A DNA stretch of 64,000 nt from CATQHW01 sp965243545. GTDB lineage: Bacteria > Spirochaetota > Spirochaetia > SZUA-6 > Bin103. The position numbers were made by a program, and so were the translations under genes. Under the pieces are notes generated by a model, which ran no database searches, was not told the DNA's origin, and saw only the letters and a list, made by a program, of their open reading frames with translations. Below, in pieces: positions 1 to 11,886 of this stretch; within the stretch, counting starts at the first letter, position 1; the number at the start of each line of letters is the position of its first letter. Where the stretch lies: the NCBI GenBank assembly GCA_965243545.1, contig OZ251573.1, forward strand, positions 2,480,001-2,544,000, written 5' to 3'.

Positions 1-397
1 TCTCGTCGATAACGCCGCGCAGCTTGCGGCACTTCGGGAAGGGTTTTTCCGTGCCAAGAATCGGCTGGTAGCATGGCCCATCCACGGACGATCGTTCCTT
101 CTGGTCCGTTTGGTCGCCGGACCACCATACTGAATGGTCGTCACCCGAGTACGTGTACCACTCGGCCTCTACGCTGAGATGCTCATACGCCGCCGTACCT
201 GATCCGGGCGAGAATACGATTCGGTACTCCCAGCGCCGCTCGCGCTCCTTCGCCAACCTTCCATTCACCGCGATGGTAATTTCCTCAGTGTCTTCGGCGC
301 CGGCGAAACATGCGTAGCGGCTTCCGCCGCGGATGCCCCGCCAGACCTCCTGTATCGGGGTTCTCGGTCTGCCGTCGAGAATCTCGCTGATTTTCAT
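1..397 (-). pseudogene. Fragment of an AAA_21-type predicted ATPase, both ends missing
   Basis: The minus strand is open from 397 to the window edge and encodes about 132 residues beginning MKISEILDGRPRTP. The pattern (an RGG-like stretch, alternating beta strands, then AYEHLSVEAEWY) looks like the region just after the Walker A segment in single-gene OLD/COG4637-type ATPases, where an IRGG turn is followed by a beta-rich part. The Walker A segment itself is absent, because the sequence switches abruptly at about 395 into a copy of the neighbouring Rpn gene. The apparent ATG lies exactly at that junction, so it is probably not the true start. The remainder lies to the left of the window. Family assignment is by resemblance only. 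Confidence 0.4.
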
Positions 398-1202
398 GGA
401 GTTTCAGTCCACCGTCGACTCCGCGATGGCGGTGCGGGTGATGGCCTACACCAGCCTGTTGTACCAGAAGCTGATCGACGACGGGGTCCTGAGCCGGTAC
501 GGCAAGCTCCCGCCGGTGCTGCCGATCGTGATCTACAACGGGAGCAGCCCCTGGACCGCAGCCGAGGACGTAGCCGAGATGGTCGCTGGCCGCGGGGAGA
601 CGCTGGCGCCGTATCAACCGTCGCAGCGGTACTATCTGCTTGACGAGCGGAGAATCGGCGCGCACGATCTTCCTGGCCGCAACTTGATGTCGGCCCTGAT
701 CGCGCTGGAGACCAATCGAGAGCGGGAGCGGACGCCGGCGCTGGTGGCTGCGCTGATCGAGCGGCTGCGGGAGCTGGGGAACACGGCGCTTACGCGCGTG
801 TTTCAGGAATGGGTGACGCAGGTGCTGGCGCCGCGTCGGAAGTGGGACGCCGAAATGGAGTCCATGTCAATACTGGAGGAGGTACAGACGATGTTGGCCG
901 AGACCGTGCGGGAATGGACCGCCGATTGGGTCGAGGAAGGCCGCGAGCAGGGCCTGAAGGAAGGTATCGAGCAGGGTATCGAGCAAGGCATCGAGCAAGA
1001 ACGCCGGCACAGTATCGAGCAAGAACGCCGGCTCCTGTGCCGCCAGGCGGCGCGGAAGTTTCGGGCGGATACGGCGCCCCGTTTGTCCGCCCTGCTGGAG
1101 CGCCTGACCGATCCGGAGGGCTTGGCGCAGGTCGGCGAATGGATCATCGATTGCGAGACGGAGGAAGATTTGCTCGACCGCGTGCGGCGCGCAATCCCGT
1201 AG
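396..1202 (+). pseudogene. Rpn-family nuclease, 5'-truncated duplicate
   Basis: This is a second, nearly identical copy of the gene at 2520-3569. It starts only at the EFQS motif, so the first ~78 residues of the full copy are missing, including the aspartate of the GDIVW motif. Rpn proteins (recombination-promoting nuclease/putative transposase) use a PD-(D/E)XK fold with D...ExQ, so this copy should lack activity. An ATG at 396 was created at the junction with the ATPase fragment and would give 268 residues. The C-terminal GIEQ repeat has 3 units here, followed by a duplicated 24-bp segment, against 6 units in the other copy. Homology to the other copy continues past the stop to about 1261. 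Confidence 0.75.
963..998 (+). repeat. 12-bp coding tandem repeat, 3 units (GIEQ)
   Basis: Three consecutive 12-bp units of the type GGTATCGAGCAG encode Gly-Ile-Glu-Gln. The same array has six units in the second Rpn copy at 3318-3389. The difference between otherwise near-identical genes shows that the array changes length. It lies in a predicted coiled-coil or helical C-terminal arm. Confidence 0.85.
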
Positions 1203-2343
1203 GCGGCGCCCCAAGACTGGCGGCGAAGTCACGTAAAGCGGTAGGGCTATTGACTCCCAGGAGAGAGAAGGACTCCGAGAACGACGTGCGGCCGGCCAAG
1301 ACGCTAGTCGTCAGAGCGCGGCCAAAGCGGCGTCCGACGCGCGTTCGGAGGGTCGGGTAGAAGCTGCCCCCGGAAGTGGCTGGCCGCGCCAGCAGGCGAG
1401 CGCGTTCGGCTTGGTACGCGGCGCGAAAAGAGGCATCGTTCAAGGCTCCCATGTCGTGAATCCGCCGCAGCAGGACCAGCGTGCTCACCTTGAACCACCG
1501 CGCGAGACGCTCCAGCTCCGCTCGCCAGCCCGCATCCGCTCGAAACTCCTCGCGCAACAACCGGAGCGGCACGAGCAACTCGGCCGCGACTCGGTTGCAC
1601 CAAGCCTCGACAGCCTGAAGCGGGACCGAGCTGGGGGCGGAATCGGAAAGCGCGGATTTGCCCAACCAGAGATGCGCCAGTTCGTGGGCCAACGTGAACA
1701 TCTGAGCGGCCTTCGTATCGGCGCCGTTGATGAAGATGAGCGGCGCCAAGTCATCAGCCAACGCAAAACCACGAAACTCGTCCGGGTCGAGCTTGCGATG
1801 CGTGTTGTTGCCGACAACGCCGTTTACCATCACCAGAACACCGAGCTCGTCGGCCGCGTCGATGAAGTGACGGATCGTCTCCGTCCGGGTGGGGATCGCT
1901 GCTTGGGCAGCCAAGTCGAACTTCAGCGCAGCGCGAATACGGTCGGCGACCGTCTCAATACCGCTGGCGGAAGTCACCGATCCGATGAATGGAAGCGCGG
2001 ACTCCCCCTCCGTGCGGGCGAACTCGCGGTACCACTCCTGGCGCTGCTGACACAGGTATATGGTGCTGAGCAGGTTGGGGCTGGGCCGACCCACGCGGAC
2101 GCTGCCTACCGTGCGCAGGTCGGGTATCGGCAGCAGATCATCGGGTGGCGCGGGCAGAAAGAAGTACCCGACCGCGGCCTGGGTCGCCGTGGCGAGTTGC
2201 TCGACCTGCTTCAGCGTCGGCAACGCGGCGCCGCGTTCCCACTCCGGGTACCGGGGAAACCGCCGGGTCAAAGCGTCTACCTCAAGTCCGGCGCGCTCGC
2301 GCGCCCAGCGCAACAGCTCCGGCTTGACAGGGGCTCGGATCAC
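1144..2343 (-). CDS. XRE-type HTH / ImmA-IrrE-like zinc metallopeptidase
   Basis: The product is 399 residues from a GTG start. Residues ~1-75 form a Cro/C1-like helix-turn-helix region (LLRWARERAGL, then TLKQVEQLA). The centre carries the gluzincin motif HELAH at about 220-224 with surrounding MFTLAHELAHLWLG, typical of ImmA/IrrE (DUF955) peptidases that cleave repressors or act in toxin-antitoxin modules. The typical C-terminal end of the family (ESFSLLGVNSPTALRDFAASLG) is present near residue 375. The natural stop appears lost, so the frame runs on ~60 bases into the antisense 3' end of the truncated Rpn gene. A piece of the same C-terminus recurs at 3594-3640. Convergent with the Rpn copy. 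Target unknown. Confidence 0.8.
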   Translation of the reverse strand: MIRAPVKPELLRWARERAGLEVDALTRRFPRYPEWERGAALPTLKQVEQLATATQAAVGYFFLPAPPDDLLPIPDLRTVGSVRVGRPSPNLLSTIYLCQQRQEWYREFARTEGESALPFIGSVTSASGIETVADRIRAALKFDLAAQAAIPTRTETIRHFIDAADELGVLVMVNGVVGNNTHRKLDPDEFRGFALADDLAPLIFINGADTKAAQMFTLAHELAHLWLGKSALSDSAPSSVPLQAVEAWCNRVAAELLVPLRLLREEFRADAGWRAELERLARWFKVSTLVLLRRIHDMGALNDASFRAAYQAERARLLARPATSGGSFYPTLRTRVGRRFGRALTTSVLAGRTSFSESFSLLGVNSPTALRDFAASLGAPPTGLRAARGRANLPPSRNR

Positions 2344-2380
2344 CTCGGTCCTGCCGTGACGAGATGGCGAAGCGACGCCT

Positions 2381-2440
2381 TCAACTTGGTCCGCGTCGTG
2401 GGCCGTGCCAGTTCGGATGATTGTGCGCGTCGATCAGCAT
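2381..2440 (-). pseudogene. Start of an amidohydrolase-like gene, cut off after ~13 residues
   Basis: Nineteen codons from an ATG read MLIDAHNHPNWHG and then unrelated residues to a stop. The DAHNHPxWHG pattern is the metal-binding first strand of TatD/amidohydrolase-type enzymes, normally followed by 250 or more residues. Here homology stops abruptly about 40 bases before the XRE-ImmA gene region. I read it as a scar left by insertion or deletion. The short length makes the family call tentative. Confidence 0.35.
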
Positions 2441-2519
2441 GGCGGCATGGTACCCGACCGCGCCGGCTTCGTCGAGAACGACGGTGGAAGCCGCTGGCAG
2501 GCCGGCGCTTCCGCCGGGT

Positions 2520-3569
2520 ATGCTCCGGCTCGCCATGCATGACCCAGCCTACAAACGGTTGTTCTCGCGGCCGCACATGGTCAAGGACCTGCTGAGCGGC
2601 TTCGTCGCGCGCGGCTGGAGCGACGATCTCGACTTCTCCACCCTCGAGTCGGTTCCGGCCAGCTTCTCCAACGACCGCCTGCGCGAACGCCACGGTGACA
2701 TCGTGTGGCAGGTTCACTTCCGCGGGGAACGCCTGTACCTGATGCTGCTGCTGGAGTTTCAGTCCACCGTCGACTCCGCGATGGCGGTGCGGGTGATGGC
2801 CTACACCAGCCTGTTGTACCAGAAGCTGATCGACGACGGGGTCCTGAGCCGGTACGGCAAGCTCCCGCCGGTGCTGCCGATCGTGATCTACAACGGGAGC
2901 AGCCCCTGGACCGCAGCCGAGGACGTAGCCGAGATGGTTGCTGGCCGCGGGGAGACGCTGGCGCCGTATCAACCGTCGCAGCGGTACTATCTGCTTGACG
3001 AGCGGAGAATCGGCGCGCACGATCTTCCTGGCCGCAACTTGATGTCGGCCCTGATCGCGCTGGAGACCAATCGAGAGCGGGAGCGGACGCCGGCGCTGGT
3101 GGCTGCGCTGATCGAGCGGCTGCGGGAGCTGGGGAACACGGCGCTTACGCGCGTGTTTCAGGAATGGGTGACGCAGGTGCTGGCGCCGCGTCGGAAGTGG
3201 GACGCCGAAATGGAGTCCATGGCAATACTGGAGGAGGTACAGACGATGTTGGCCGAGACCGTGCGGGAATGGACCGCCGATTGGGTCGAGGAAGGCCGCG
3301 AGCAGGGCCTGAAGGAAGGTATCGAGCAAGGTATCGAGCAGGGCATCGAGCAGGGTATCGAGCAGGGTATCGAGCAGGGTATCGAGCAAGAACGGCGGCT
3401 CCTGTGCCGCCAGGCGGCGCGGAAGTTTCGGGCGGATACGGCGCCCCGTTTGTCCGCCCTGCTGGAGCGCCTGACCGATCCGGAGGGCTTGGCGCAGGTC
3501 GGCGAATGGATCATCGATTGCGAGACGGAGGAAGAGCTGCTCGACCGCGTGCGGCGAGCAATCCCGTAG
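2520..3569 (+). CDS. Rpn family recombination-promoting nuclease / putative transposase
   Basis: The product is 349 residues if the ATG at 2520 is used; a second in-frame ATG at 2535 (MHDPAYKRLFS) matches the usual family N-terminus even better. The signature HDPAYKRLFSRPHMVKDLL opens the protein. The PD-(D/E)XK core follows: Asp in GDIVW (~60) and ExQ in LLLEFQS (~79-81). Rpn proteins nick DNA and stimulate RecA-independent recombination; many genomes carry several copies. A long helical tail holds six GIEQ repeats and then a conserved charged C-terminus. No terminal inverted repeats were seen, so I treat it as a gene rather than an insertion sequence. Confidence 0.85.
   Translation: MLRLAMHDPAYKRLFSRPHMVKDLLSGFVARGWSDDLDFSTLESVPASFSNDRLRERHGDIVWQVHFRGERLYLMLLLEFQSTVDSAMAVRVMAYTSLLYQKLIDDGVLSRYGKLPPVLPIVIYNGSSPWTAAEDVAEMVAGRGETLAPYQPSQRYYLLDERRIGAHDLPGRNLMSALIALETNRERERTPALVAALIERLRELGNTALTRVFQEWVTQVLAPRRKWDAEMESMAILEEVQTMLAETVREWTADWVEEGREQGLKEGIEQGIEQGIEQGIEQGIEQGIEQERRLLCRQAARKFRADTAPRLSALLERLTDPEGLAQVGEWIIDCETEEELLDRVRRAIP
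3318..3389 (+). repeat. 12-bp coding tandem repeat, 6 units (GIEQ)
   Basis: Six perfect or near-perfect copies of a 12-base unit (GGTATCGAGCAR) encode (Gly-Ile-Glu-Gln)6. Unit length is a multiple of three, so copy-number changes lengthen or shorten the protein without shifting frame. The truncated sister gene has three units at the same place. Confidence 0.9.
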
Positions 3570-3786
3570 GCGGCGCCAAGACTGGCGGCGAAGTCACGTA
3601 AAGCGGCAGGGCTATTGATTCCCAGGAATTTGCGGCGCGACTCATTCCTGGCTACGTCGAGCAGGTGATCCGGGCGATGCGCGAGGCGGCTTGGCCCATG
3701 TTGACGCGCCAGATCGTGTCGAGCCGCCGGGAGCTGCCGAGCTGGGCGACCACCTTCTTGCCGTCCTTGGGGTCGATCAGCCTTGC
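3570..3786. other. Gene-poor scar with an ImmA 3'-end fragment
   Basis: After the Rpn stop the sequence repeats the 3' end of the XRE-ImmA gene: the minus strand from about 3640 reads FLGINSPAALRDFAASLG, matching the end of the gene at 1144-2343. Homology then breaks at about 3627. Thus the duplicated unit is a convergent pair, Rpn plus the end of ImmA. The rest (3640-3786) has a minus-strand reading LIDPKDGKKVVAQLGSSRRL that looks protein-like, but I cannot assign it and it is bounded by stops. Confidence 0.6.
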
Positions 3787-4287
3787 TCATTGTTCGGCGA
3801 TCGGCTTGAAGGTAACGGGATCTACCGCTCCCCGATCGTAGTCAGGCCATCCGTTTTTGCCTAGGTAGTAGTAACGGTCGTCGTGGCCTGCCACCAGCTC
3901 CGCGCCATCATCTGACATGAGCCCCTCGACATCGGCCAAGTCCTCGCGCCAATCGACGTCGTCGAGTTCCTCCGGCGCGGGTCGGTCGAGCGGCCGGCCC
4001 GAGTAGTCACTGTCTACGGGAGCTTTCTTCTTGCCCATCGCGGGATCGTTCCATTTGTTTTCGGGCGCCCGCTGTTCCGCCTTGGCCCGGTCGACCGCGT
4101 CCAGGCCATCGGCAGTAAACGGCGCCGGGCCGCTGTCGAGCCGACTCAGCAGTTCCGCGGCGGTGATGGTGTCCTCGGGCCAAGATGCGCGCATGATCAC
4201 TTGCGTGAACGACTCGCTGGGGTACCGCCGCGCCCGGCTCAGCTTGTCGTAGGCGTCCAGGGTTACGGAGATCGTTCTGGTCGGCAT
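3787..4287 (-). CDS. VapB-like antitoxin fused to a small DYSGRP-type protein
   Basis: The product is 166 residues from the ATG at 4287. The first ~80 residues (MPTRTISVTLDAYDKLSRAR...SFTQVIMRA...ENKWND) match VapB/DUF217-type antitoxins from start to usual end, including the T-I-S-V-x-x-x-A-Y-x-x-L strand. An internal Met (ATG at 4038) then begins an 83-residue acidic part, MGKKKAPVDSDYSGRP...GKNGWPDYDRGAVDP. This resembles the separate small protein at 41621-41932 (VDTDYSGRP...GEDGWPDRDQPVDP). No PIN-domain VapC follows, so the toxin seems deleted and the antitoxin joined to the next gene. It lies downstream of the methylase tail region on the same strand. Confidence 0.6.
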   Translation of the reverse strand: MPTRTISVTLDAYDKLSRARRYPSESFTQVIMRASWPEDTITAAELLSRLDSGPAPFTADGLDAVDRAKAEQRAPENKWNDPAMGKKKAPVDSDYSGRPLDRPAPEELDDVDWREDLADVEGLMSDDGAELVAGHDDRYYYLGKNGWPDYDRGAVDPVTFKPIAEQ

Positions 4288-4354
4288 ATGCAGAAGCGTG
4301 TCCTTTCTGCGTATCAATGTCAAGCCGCCGCCGGCAGCGCGCCGGGGAGCGGGG

Positions 4355-5416
4355 TCAGGCGGGCCGGGGTGGGTGGCAGCGGCTTGGGTCGGCGGGGGGC
4401 GGGTCTAGGACGGTGGAGTATGGCGCGCCGGTGGCGATGGCGGTTTGCATGGCGTCGTAGCGGGCCAGAACTTCACGTTTGGTGCGGTATTCGCCGTGCT
4501 GCTTTTCGTCCCGGCGGCGGATGATGGGGAAGGTGTCCAGGATGTAGGCGACGGCGTCGCGCGGCGTGGGGAAGTGGGCGGTCAGGTCGGCGAGTTCCTC
4601 CTCGGATTCGTCGTGCGGACAGCCGTTGGCTTGCTGCGCACGGATCCAGTCGCCGCGATCGTCCGCTGGCAGGTAGAGGTGGAAGCAGGCGGCGTCGAGT
4701 TCGCAACGGAGCCGGAACCGGCGCTCGTCGTCCCAGCGGAACGGCGGGCCGTCGTGGCCGCAGTCGCGCGCGAAGGGTTGCAGGTCCCAAGCGGTGTACG
4801 TCAGTTCCAGGATTCGTGGGACGAACCAAGCCCGTAGCGACTCGTCTTTGTAGCCCCACGGCGCCTGGTCGGCGAACACGTCGGGAGGGATGACCGGAAT
4901 CTGCTTGGCGATGAAGAAGTTGAGGTGGTTTCCTCCCACCTTGAGGCGGCCTGCGTAGTCACAAGCCAAGCTCGACAACAAGGCCGGCAGGACCGTTCGC
5001 GGTTCCCGCCCCGCCATCCACACCGGAAGGCTGTTGCCGACGGCAGAGGCCGAGAGCACGCCGCCCACGACTGTACGTTCGTTGATGGTGTTGGTGACGT
5101 CCCGAACGCCCAGCAGCCACTCTCGATCCCATTCCGCGCTTTCCAGCACCTCCTTTACGTCGCCAGAACGCACCCAGTAGCGACCACAGACGACGCCCTC
5201 CGGGTCCTGCTTCTCAGCCGGAGTAAGATCACGGGTGCGGCCATCGCCGTAGGCCGCCCAGCGATGGTCGTAGTGATGGACCATCTTTCCTTCGTACAGC
5301 GGCAGGTAATCCTCGGCGCCGGGCTTGCGGTAGGCGTTACCGTCGCGGCTGTAGCCCTGCCGCTCCATCTGTCTACCGGTACTGAACAAGTGTGAGTCGC
5401 TAGACATGTTGAACAA
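4355..5416 (-). CDS. C-terminal part of the Eco57I-type methylase (third tail copy plus specificity region)
   Basis: This frame encodes 353 residues from TTG 5416 (ATG 5407 is also available). It starts with the third copy of the tail module (FNMSSDSHLFS...GYSRDGNAY) and, unlike the other two copies, goes on into YLPLYEGKMVHHYDHRWA and about 300 residues typical of the C-terminal target-recognition part of large Eco57I/PglX-like methylases. It therefore completes the enzyme whose N-terminal 1,027 residues lie at 5717-8795. Its frame is the third one relative to the dinucleotide tract. A TGA at 5456-5458 lies 13 codons upstream of the TTG, so direct read-through from the methylase is blocked at any tract length in the present sequence. 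Separate initiation, or simple decay, are the alternatives. Confidence 0.7.
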   Translation of the reverse strand: MFNMSSDSHLFSTGRQMERQGYSRDGNAYRKPGAEDYLPLYEGKMVHHYDHRWAAYGDGRTRDLTPAEKQDPEGVVCGRYWVRSGDVKEVLESAEWDREWLLGVRDVTNTINERTVVGGVLSASAVGNSLPVWMAGREPRTVLPALLSSLACDYAGRLKVGGNHLNFFIAKQIPVIPPDVFADQAPWGYKDESLRAWFVPRILELTYTAWDLQPFARDCGHDGPPFRWDDERRFRLRCELDAACFHLYLPADDRGDWIRAQQANGCPHDESEEELADLTAHFPTPRDAVAYILDTFPIIRRRDEKQHGEYRTKREVLARYDAMQTAIATGAPYSTVLDPPPADPSRCHPPRPA

Positions 5417-5430
5417 TCCCTGGTGAAACC

Positions 5431-5588
5431 CTATAGGCCATGAGTCACCTGCCTGTCAGGCGGCGCGCGAAAGATGTTGCCATCCAGCTCGTAGCCCATC
5501 GCTTCCAGCTCCTCGCGCGTCCGAAAGCGCCACGAGTCGCCCGACATGTGAAACATCGTCAGAAACCTCACGTCCCAGGGGCTCACGG

Positions 5589-5592
<4 letters not shown>
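5431..5592 (-). CDS. Second tail module (frame 2) of the phase-variable methylase
   Basis: Fifty-three codons start at an ATG that overlaps the stop of the first tail (ATGA, 5592-5589). The sequence MTVSPWDVRFLTMFHMSGDS...GYELDGNIFRAPPDRQ is a diverged copy of the first tail. The reading frame is also open upstream through the whole dinucleotide tract. If the tract lost one AG unit (or gained two), the methylase would run through an out-of-frame first tail and then into this module, ending in QVTHGL. Whether it is ever translated on its own is unknown. Confidence 0.55.
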
Positions 5593-8795
<3,203 letters not shown>

Positions 8796-8796
8796 G

Positions 8797-11628
8797 TCAG
8801 TCCAGCGGCGGCAACAGGACGAAGGCGGCCAGCACGTCCACCGGCAGCACCGGCTCCACGGCGATGCGCCCCCGCGCCCGCGTTGCTGCGCGCACCCGCC
8901 GGTGCGCCTCCACCAACGCGGCGGCGCGCTCGGCCGCCACGCTCTGCAGGCTCTCCCGGAAGGCCGGCAGCGCGGGCAGCAACACGCCGAGCTGCTGATC
9001 GATCGCGGTGGGGAGCAGGTTGCGCTCGGGCCGGGCCGCCATGAGGCGCTCGCCCTCCTCGAACGGGAGCCAGTCGGGCGCCGCCGAAGGCCCCGTGCAC
9101 GCCAGCGGCGCGATCTCCTCGCAGAGCAGCGTCTCCTCGCCCGCCCCGCCGCTCCCCAGGTGGTAGCGGAATCGCGTCACCAGCAGCGTCGTCCGCTCCT
9201 CTACGGCCGAGGTGAAGATCGCCCCGCAGCGCGCGGCCACCGCCCCGGCGTCGCGCGACTCCGCGTCCAGGGCCTGATCCAGGATCCAACTCGCCATGCC
9301 CTCCACCACCGGGCTGGTGCGTCCCAGGTAGACCTCGCCGGCCTGCAGCGGCAACTCGAAGCGGCCGGCGAACGGCTCCTCCCGGTCGATCGCCTGGCGC
9401 AGCGTGCGCGGCGTCTCGTTGCTCACGCGCACCTCGGCCCTGCCGTTGAGGCGGAACGGTACGTTGACGGTGCGCAGCACGTCGGCGAAGAACCGGCTCA
9501 CGTCCGCGCTGCCGCCGATGGCCGCGCGCACGCCGGCCAGCTCCGCGGCGACCGCCTCCGGCTTGATGGCGTGTTGGGCAAAGCGGGAGCGGCTCGCCTT
9601 CTCGCGGTCGCGCGCGTTCTCCCATTCGCCGTGCAGCTCCTGTTTCTGCGCGTCGATCTGCTCGATGAAGTCGAGCGCGAGCTGCCCGGCTTCCTCCCGG
9701 TCGCGGAACAGCGCTCCCTCGAACAGCGCCTCGGCGATCTGCTCGCTGGAGCCGGGCACCGCCACCGCCACGCCCAGATCGCTCTTGATGCTCTTGTGCT
9801 TGCGGATCAGCACGTCCAGGATCACGCCGTCGATGGCGTTGTCGGCGCCGAACCAGGTGATCACCCGCACCTCCGGCGCGCGCTGCCCGAACCGGTCGAC
9901 CCGGCCTTCGCGCTGCTCGTGGCGGGTCGGATTCCACGCCAGGTCGTAATGGAGCACCGCGTCGAAGTGCTCCTGCAGGTTGATGCCTTCGGAGAGGCAG
10001 TCGGTGCAGACCAGCACGAACGCGCCCGCGCCGGCGCCGAGCGACCGGATGCGCGCTTCCCGTTCGGCGGGCGGCAGGCGGCCGGTCACCGCCTCCACCG
10101 CCGTACCCGGCAGCGCTTCGCGCAGGTGGCGGGCCACGTAGTCGGCGGTGTCGATGAAGCGGCAGAAGACCACCGGATGGAACCCGTTCTTCAGGAGCGC
10201 CCTGATCTCGCGCGCGGCGCCCTGCAGCTTGCGGTCGGCGGCGTAGTCGATGGCGTCGGCGCGGCGGGCGAACTCCAGCAGCCGGCGGTGCGTCGCCGGC
10301 GGCGTCGTTTCCGTGTCCGATCCGGGGCTGAAGTCGAGCGCCACCGCGTCATCGTCGTCGGATTGATCCAGGACGGTACGGCGCCCCACCTCATCCGCAT
10401 CTTCGCCTTCCGCCTCGTCGGCGGCGGCGCGGCTGCGCAGGGTCGCCGCGGCCGCGGCAGGACTGGACGAGACGCACCGCAGCAGCGCCAGCGCCGACCA
10501 GTAGCGCACGCGCCGGCGGCGGCGTTCGCCGCCGTCAGGATGGTCGGCATCGGCGGCGTGGGTGACGTACTCGCGGGCGAAGGCCAGGATGTCGTCGAAC
10601 AGCGCGCGGTAGGTGGGGCTGAAGCCGTAGCTGGCCTCCCGGTCCTTGCGCTCCGGGAACGCCGTGTCGGTCTGCAGGTAGCGGCGGATGTCGCCGCGGC
10701 GGCGCTGCACCAGGTGGCGGGCGAGGCGGCGGCGGATGCCGGCGCGCTCGGCGCGGTCCGGGTCCGCCGGCAGATCGGCGAACTCCGGGGCGAGCAGGCT
10801 CAGCAACGAGCGGAAGGCGTCCTCGTTGCCGCTGTGCGGCGTGGCCGTGACCAGAACGACGTGCCGGGCCGGATGGGCGGTCACGCGCCGCAACAGCTCG
10901 TGGCGCTGCTGGCGGCCGCGGCCGGCCCCGCCGGCGAGCGTGCAGCCGTGCGCCTCGTCGACGATCACCAGTGCCGGGCAGCGGTGCGCGAAGTCCTCCG
11001 CGCGTTGCGGGCGCTTGATGAAGTCGGTGGAGACGACCGTGAACGGGTGGCGATCGAAGACCGATTCGCCGACGTGCAGGTCGCGCTCCAGCCGTTGGAT
11101 GGTGCTCGACAGCACGACCTCCGCGTCGAGGTGGAACTTCTCCGCCAGCTCGCGCTGCCACTGCTCGGCCAGCGGCGGCGGGCAGAGTACGGTCATGCGG
11201 CGTATCTCGGCGCGGTCGAGCAACTCGCGGGCGATGAGACCGGCTTCGATCGTCTTGCCGATGCCGACGTCGTCGGCGATCAGCAGGCGCACCGGGTCGA
11301 GCTGCAGGGCCATCATCAGCGGCACGAGCTGGTAGGGCCGCGGCTCGACGGCGATGCGTCCAAAGCTGCGGAACGGCCCGGCGGCGGCGCGGGTGGAGAG
11401 GCGCGCCGCGTCGCGCAACAGGCGGCCGGCAGTGAAGTCGCCCAGGTCCGCGCGGCCGGGCAGGCGGAACGTGGCCGACTCGACCGGTTCCACCGCCGGC
11501 AGGATTCCGGTAACCTCCTCGTCGAGCCCGCCCACCGGGCGGAGCATCAACAGGTCGTCCGTCGAGTCGGGCAACACCACCCACTCCCGCCCGCGCGCCC
11601 GCACCAGGGCGCCGGACTCGGAGAGCAT
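8797..11628 (-). CDS. SNF2-family helicase, DISARM DrmD-like
   Basis: The product is 943 residues from the ATG at 11628 (a TTG lies just before it). It carries Walker A ADDVGIGKTIEAG, Walker B VDEAH, motif III VTATPH and a C-terminal helicase half with CTDCLSEGINLQ and REGRVDRFGQ. These are SNF2/RapA-like translocase features. An ATP-driven SNF2 protein directly upstream of an Eco57I-type methylase is the arrangement of drmD-drmMI in class 1 DISARM. A low-complexity acidic stretch lies between the helicase halves. The stop is one base before the methylase start. A 257-bp AT-rich gap upstream probably holds the promoter. Confidence 0.85.
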   Translation of the reverse strand: MLSESGALVRARGREWVVLPDSTDDLLMLRPVGGLDEEVTGILPAVEPVESATFRLPGRADLGDFTAGRLLRDAARLSTRAAAGPFRSFGRIAVEPRPYQLVPLMMALQLDPVRLLIADDVGIGKTIEAGLIARELLDRAEIRRMTVLCPPPLAEQWQRELAEKFHLDAEVVLSSTIQRLERDLHVGESVFDRHPFTVVSTDFIKRPQRAEDFAHRCPALVIVDEAHGCTLAGGAGRGRQQRHELLRRVTAHPARHVVLVTATPHSGNEDAFRSLLSLLAPEFADLPADPDRAERAGIRRRLARHLVQRRRGDIRRYLQTDTAFPERKDREASYGFSPTYRALFDDILAFAREYVTHAADADHPDGGERRRRRVRYWSALALLRCVSSSPAAAAATLRSRAAADEAEGEDADEVGRRTVLDQSDDDDAVALDFSPGSDTETTPPATHRRLLEFARRADAIDYAADRKLQGAAREIRALLKNGFHPVVFCRFIDTADYVARHLREALPGTAVEAVTGRLPPAEREARIRSLGAGAGAFVLVCTDCLSEGINLQEHFDAVLHYDLAWNPTRHEQREGRVDRFGQRAPEVRVITWFGADNAIDGVILDVLIRKHKSIKSDLGVAVAVPGSSEQIAEALFEGALFRDREEAGQLALDFIEQIDAQKQELHGEWENARDREKASRSRFAQHAIKPEAVAAELAGVRAAIGGSADVSRFFADVLRTVNVPFRLNGRAEVRVSNETPRTLRQAIDREEPFAGRFELPLQAGEVYLGRTSPVVEGMASWILDQALDAESRDAGAVAARCGAIFTSAVEERTTLLVTRFRYHLGSGGAGEETLLCEEIAPLACTGPSAAPDWLPFEEGERLMAARPERNLLPTAIDQQLGVLLPALPAFRESLQSVAAERAAALVEAHRRVRAATRARGRIAVEPVLPVDVLAAFVLLPPLD

Positions 11629-11886
11629 CAAGGTCTATTGTCGGCGGGTCAGCGCCTTCCTTTGACGAGCTCCGGCAGGAATGAGAACGAATAAGCAGTA
11701 ATTAGAAGTAATTAGAAGTAACGATTTTAATTCGTTGTATGCGTGGTAGTTACCGTCGTTCGGTCCGGAATGCGAATAATGGAGCGGCGTTACGGGTATT
11801 AGATTTCAATTCCTTATAGACAAGTCACTTATAGAAAATGTGAGCAGACAATGAGAATGAATTGAAAGGGACCCGGCTTCCAAAAA
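11629..11886. promoter_or_regulatory. AT-rich intergenic region upstream of the SNF2/methylase pair
   Basis: This 258-base stretch is strikingly AT-rich for the window and has no gene. It holds a direct repeat of TAATTAGAAG near 11700-11725 and two TCTATAAG elements (minus strand) about 15 bases apart near 11815-11840. Position and composition suggest the promoter and perhaps a regulator site for the minus-strand SNF2-methylase operon. I cannot fix a confident -35/-10 pair. Confidence 0.35.

Noticed and set aside
2520..3569. Treating the Rpn gene as an insertion sequence
   Set aside because: No terminal inverted repeats or target duplication were found; the copy ends differ on both sides.
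8902..11694. Long open frame (930 codons) on the plus strand opposite the SNF2 helicase
   Set aside because: Composition is Arg/Gln/His-rich with no motif, as expected from the antisense of a GC-rich gene; the minus-strand frame has all SNF2 motifs.
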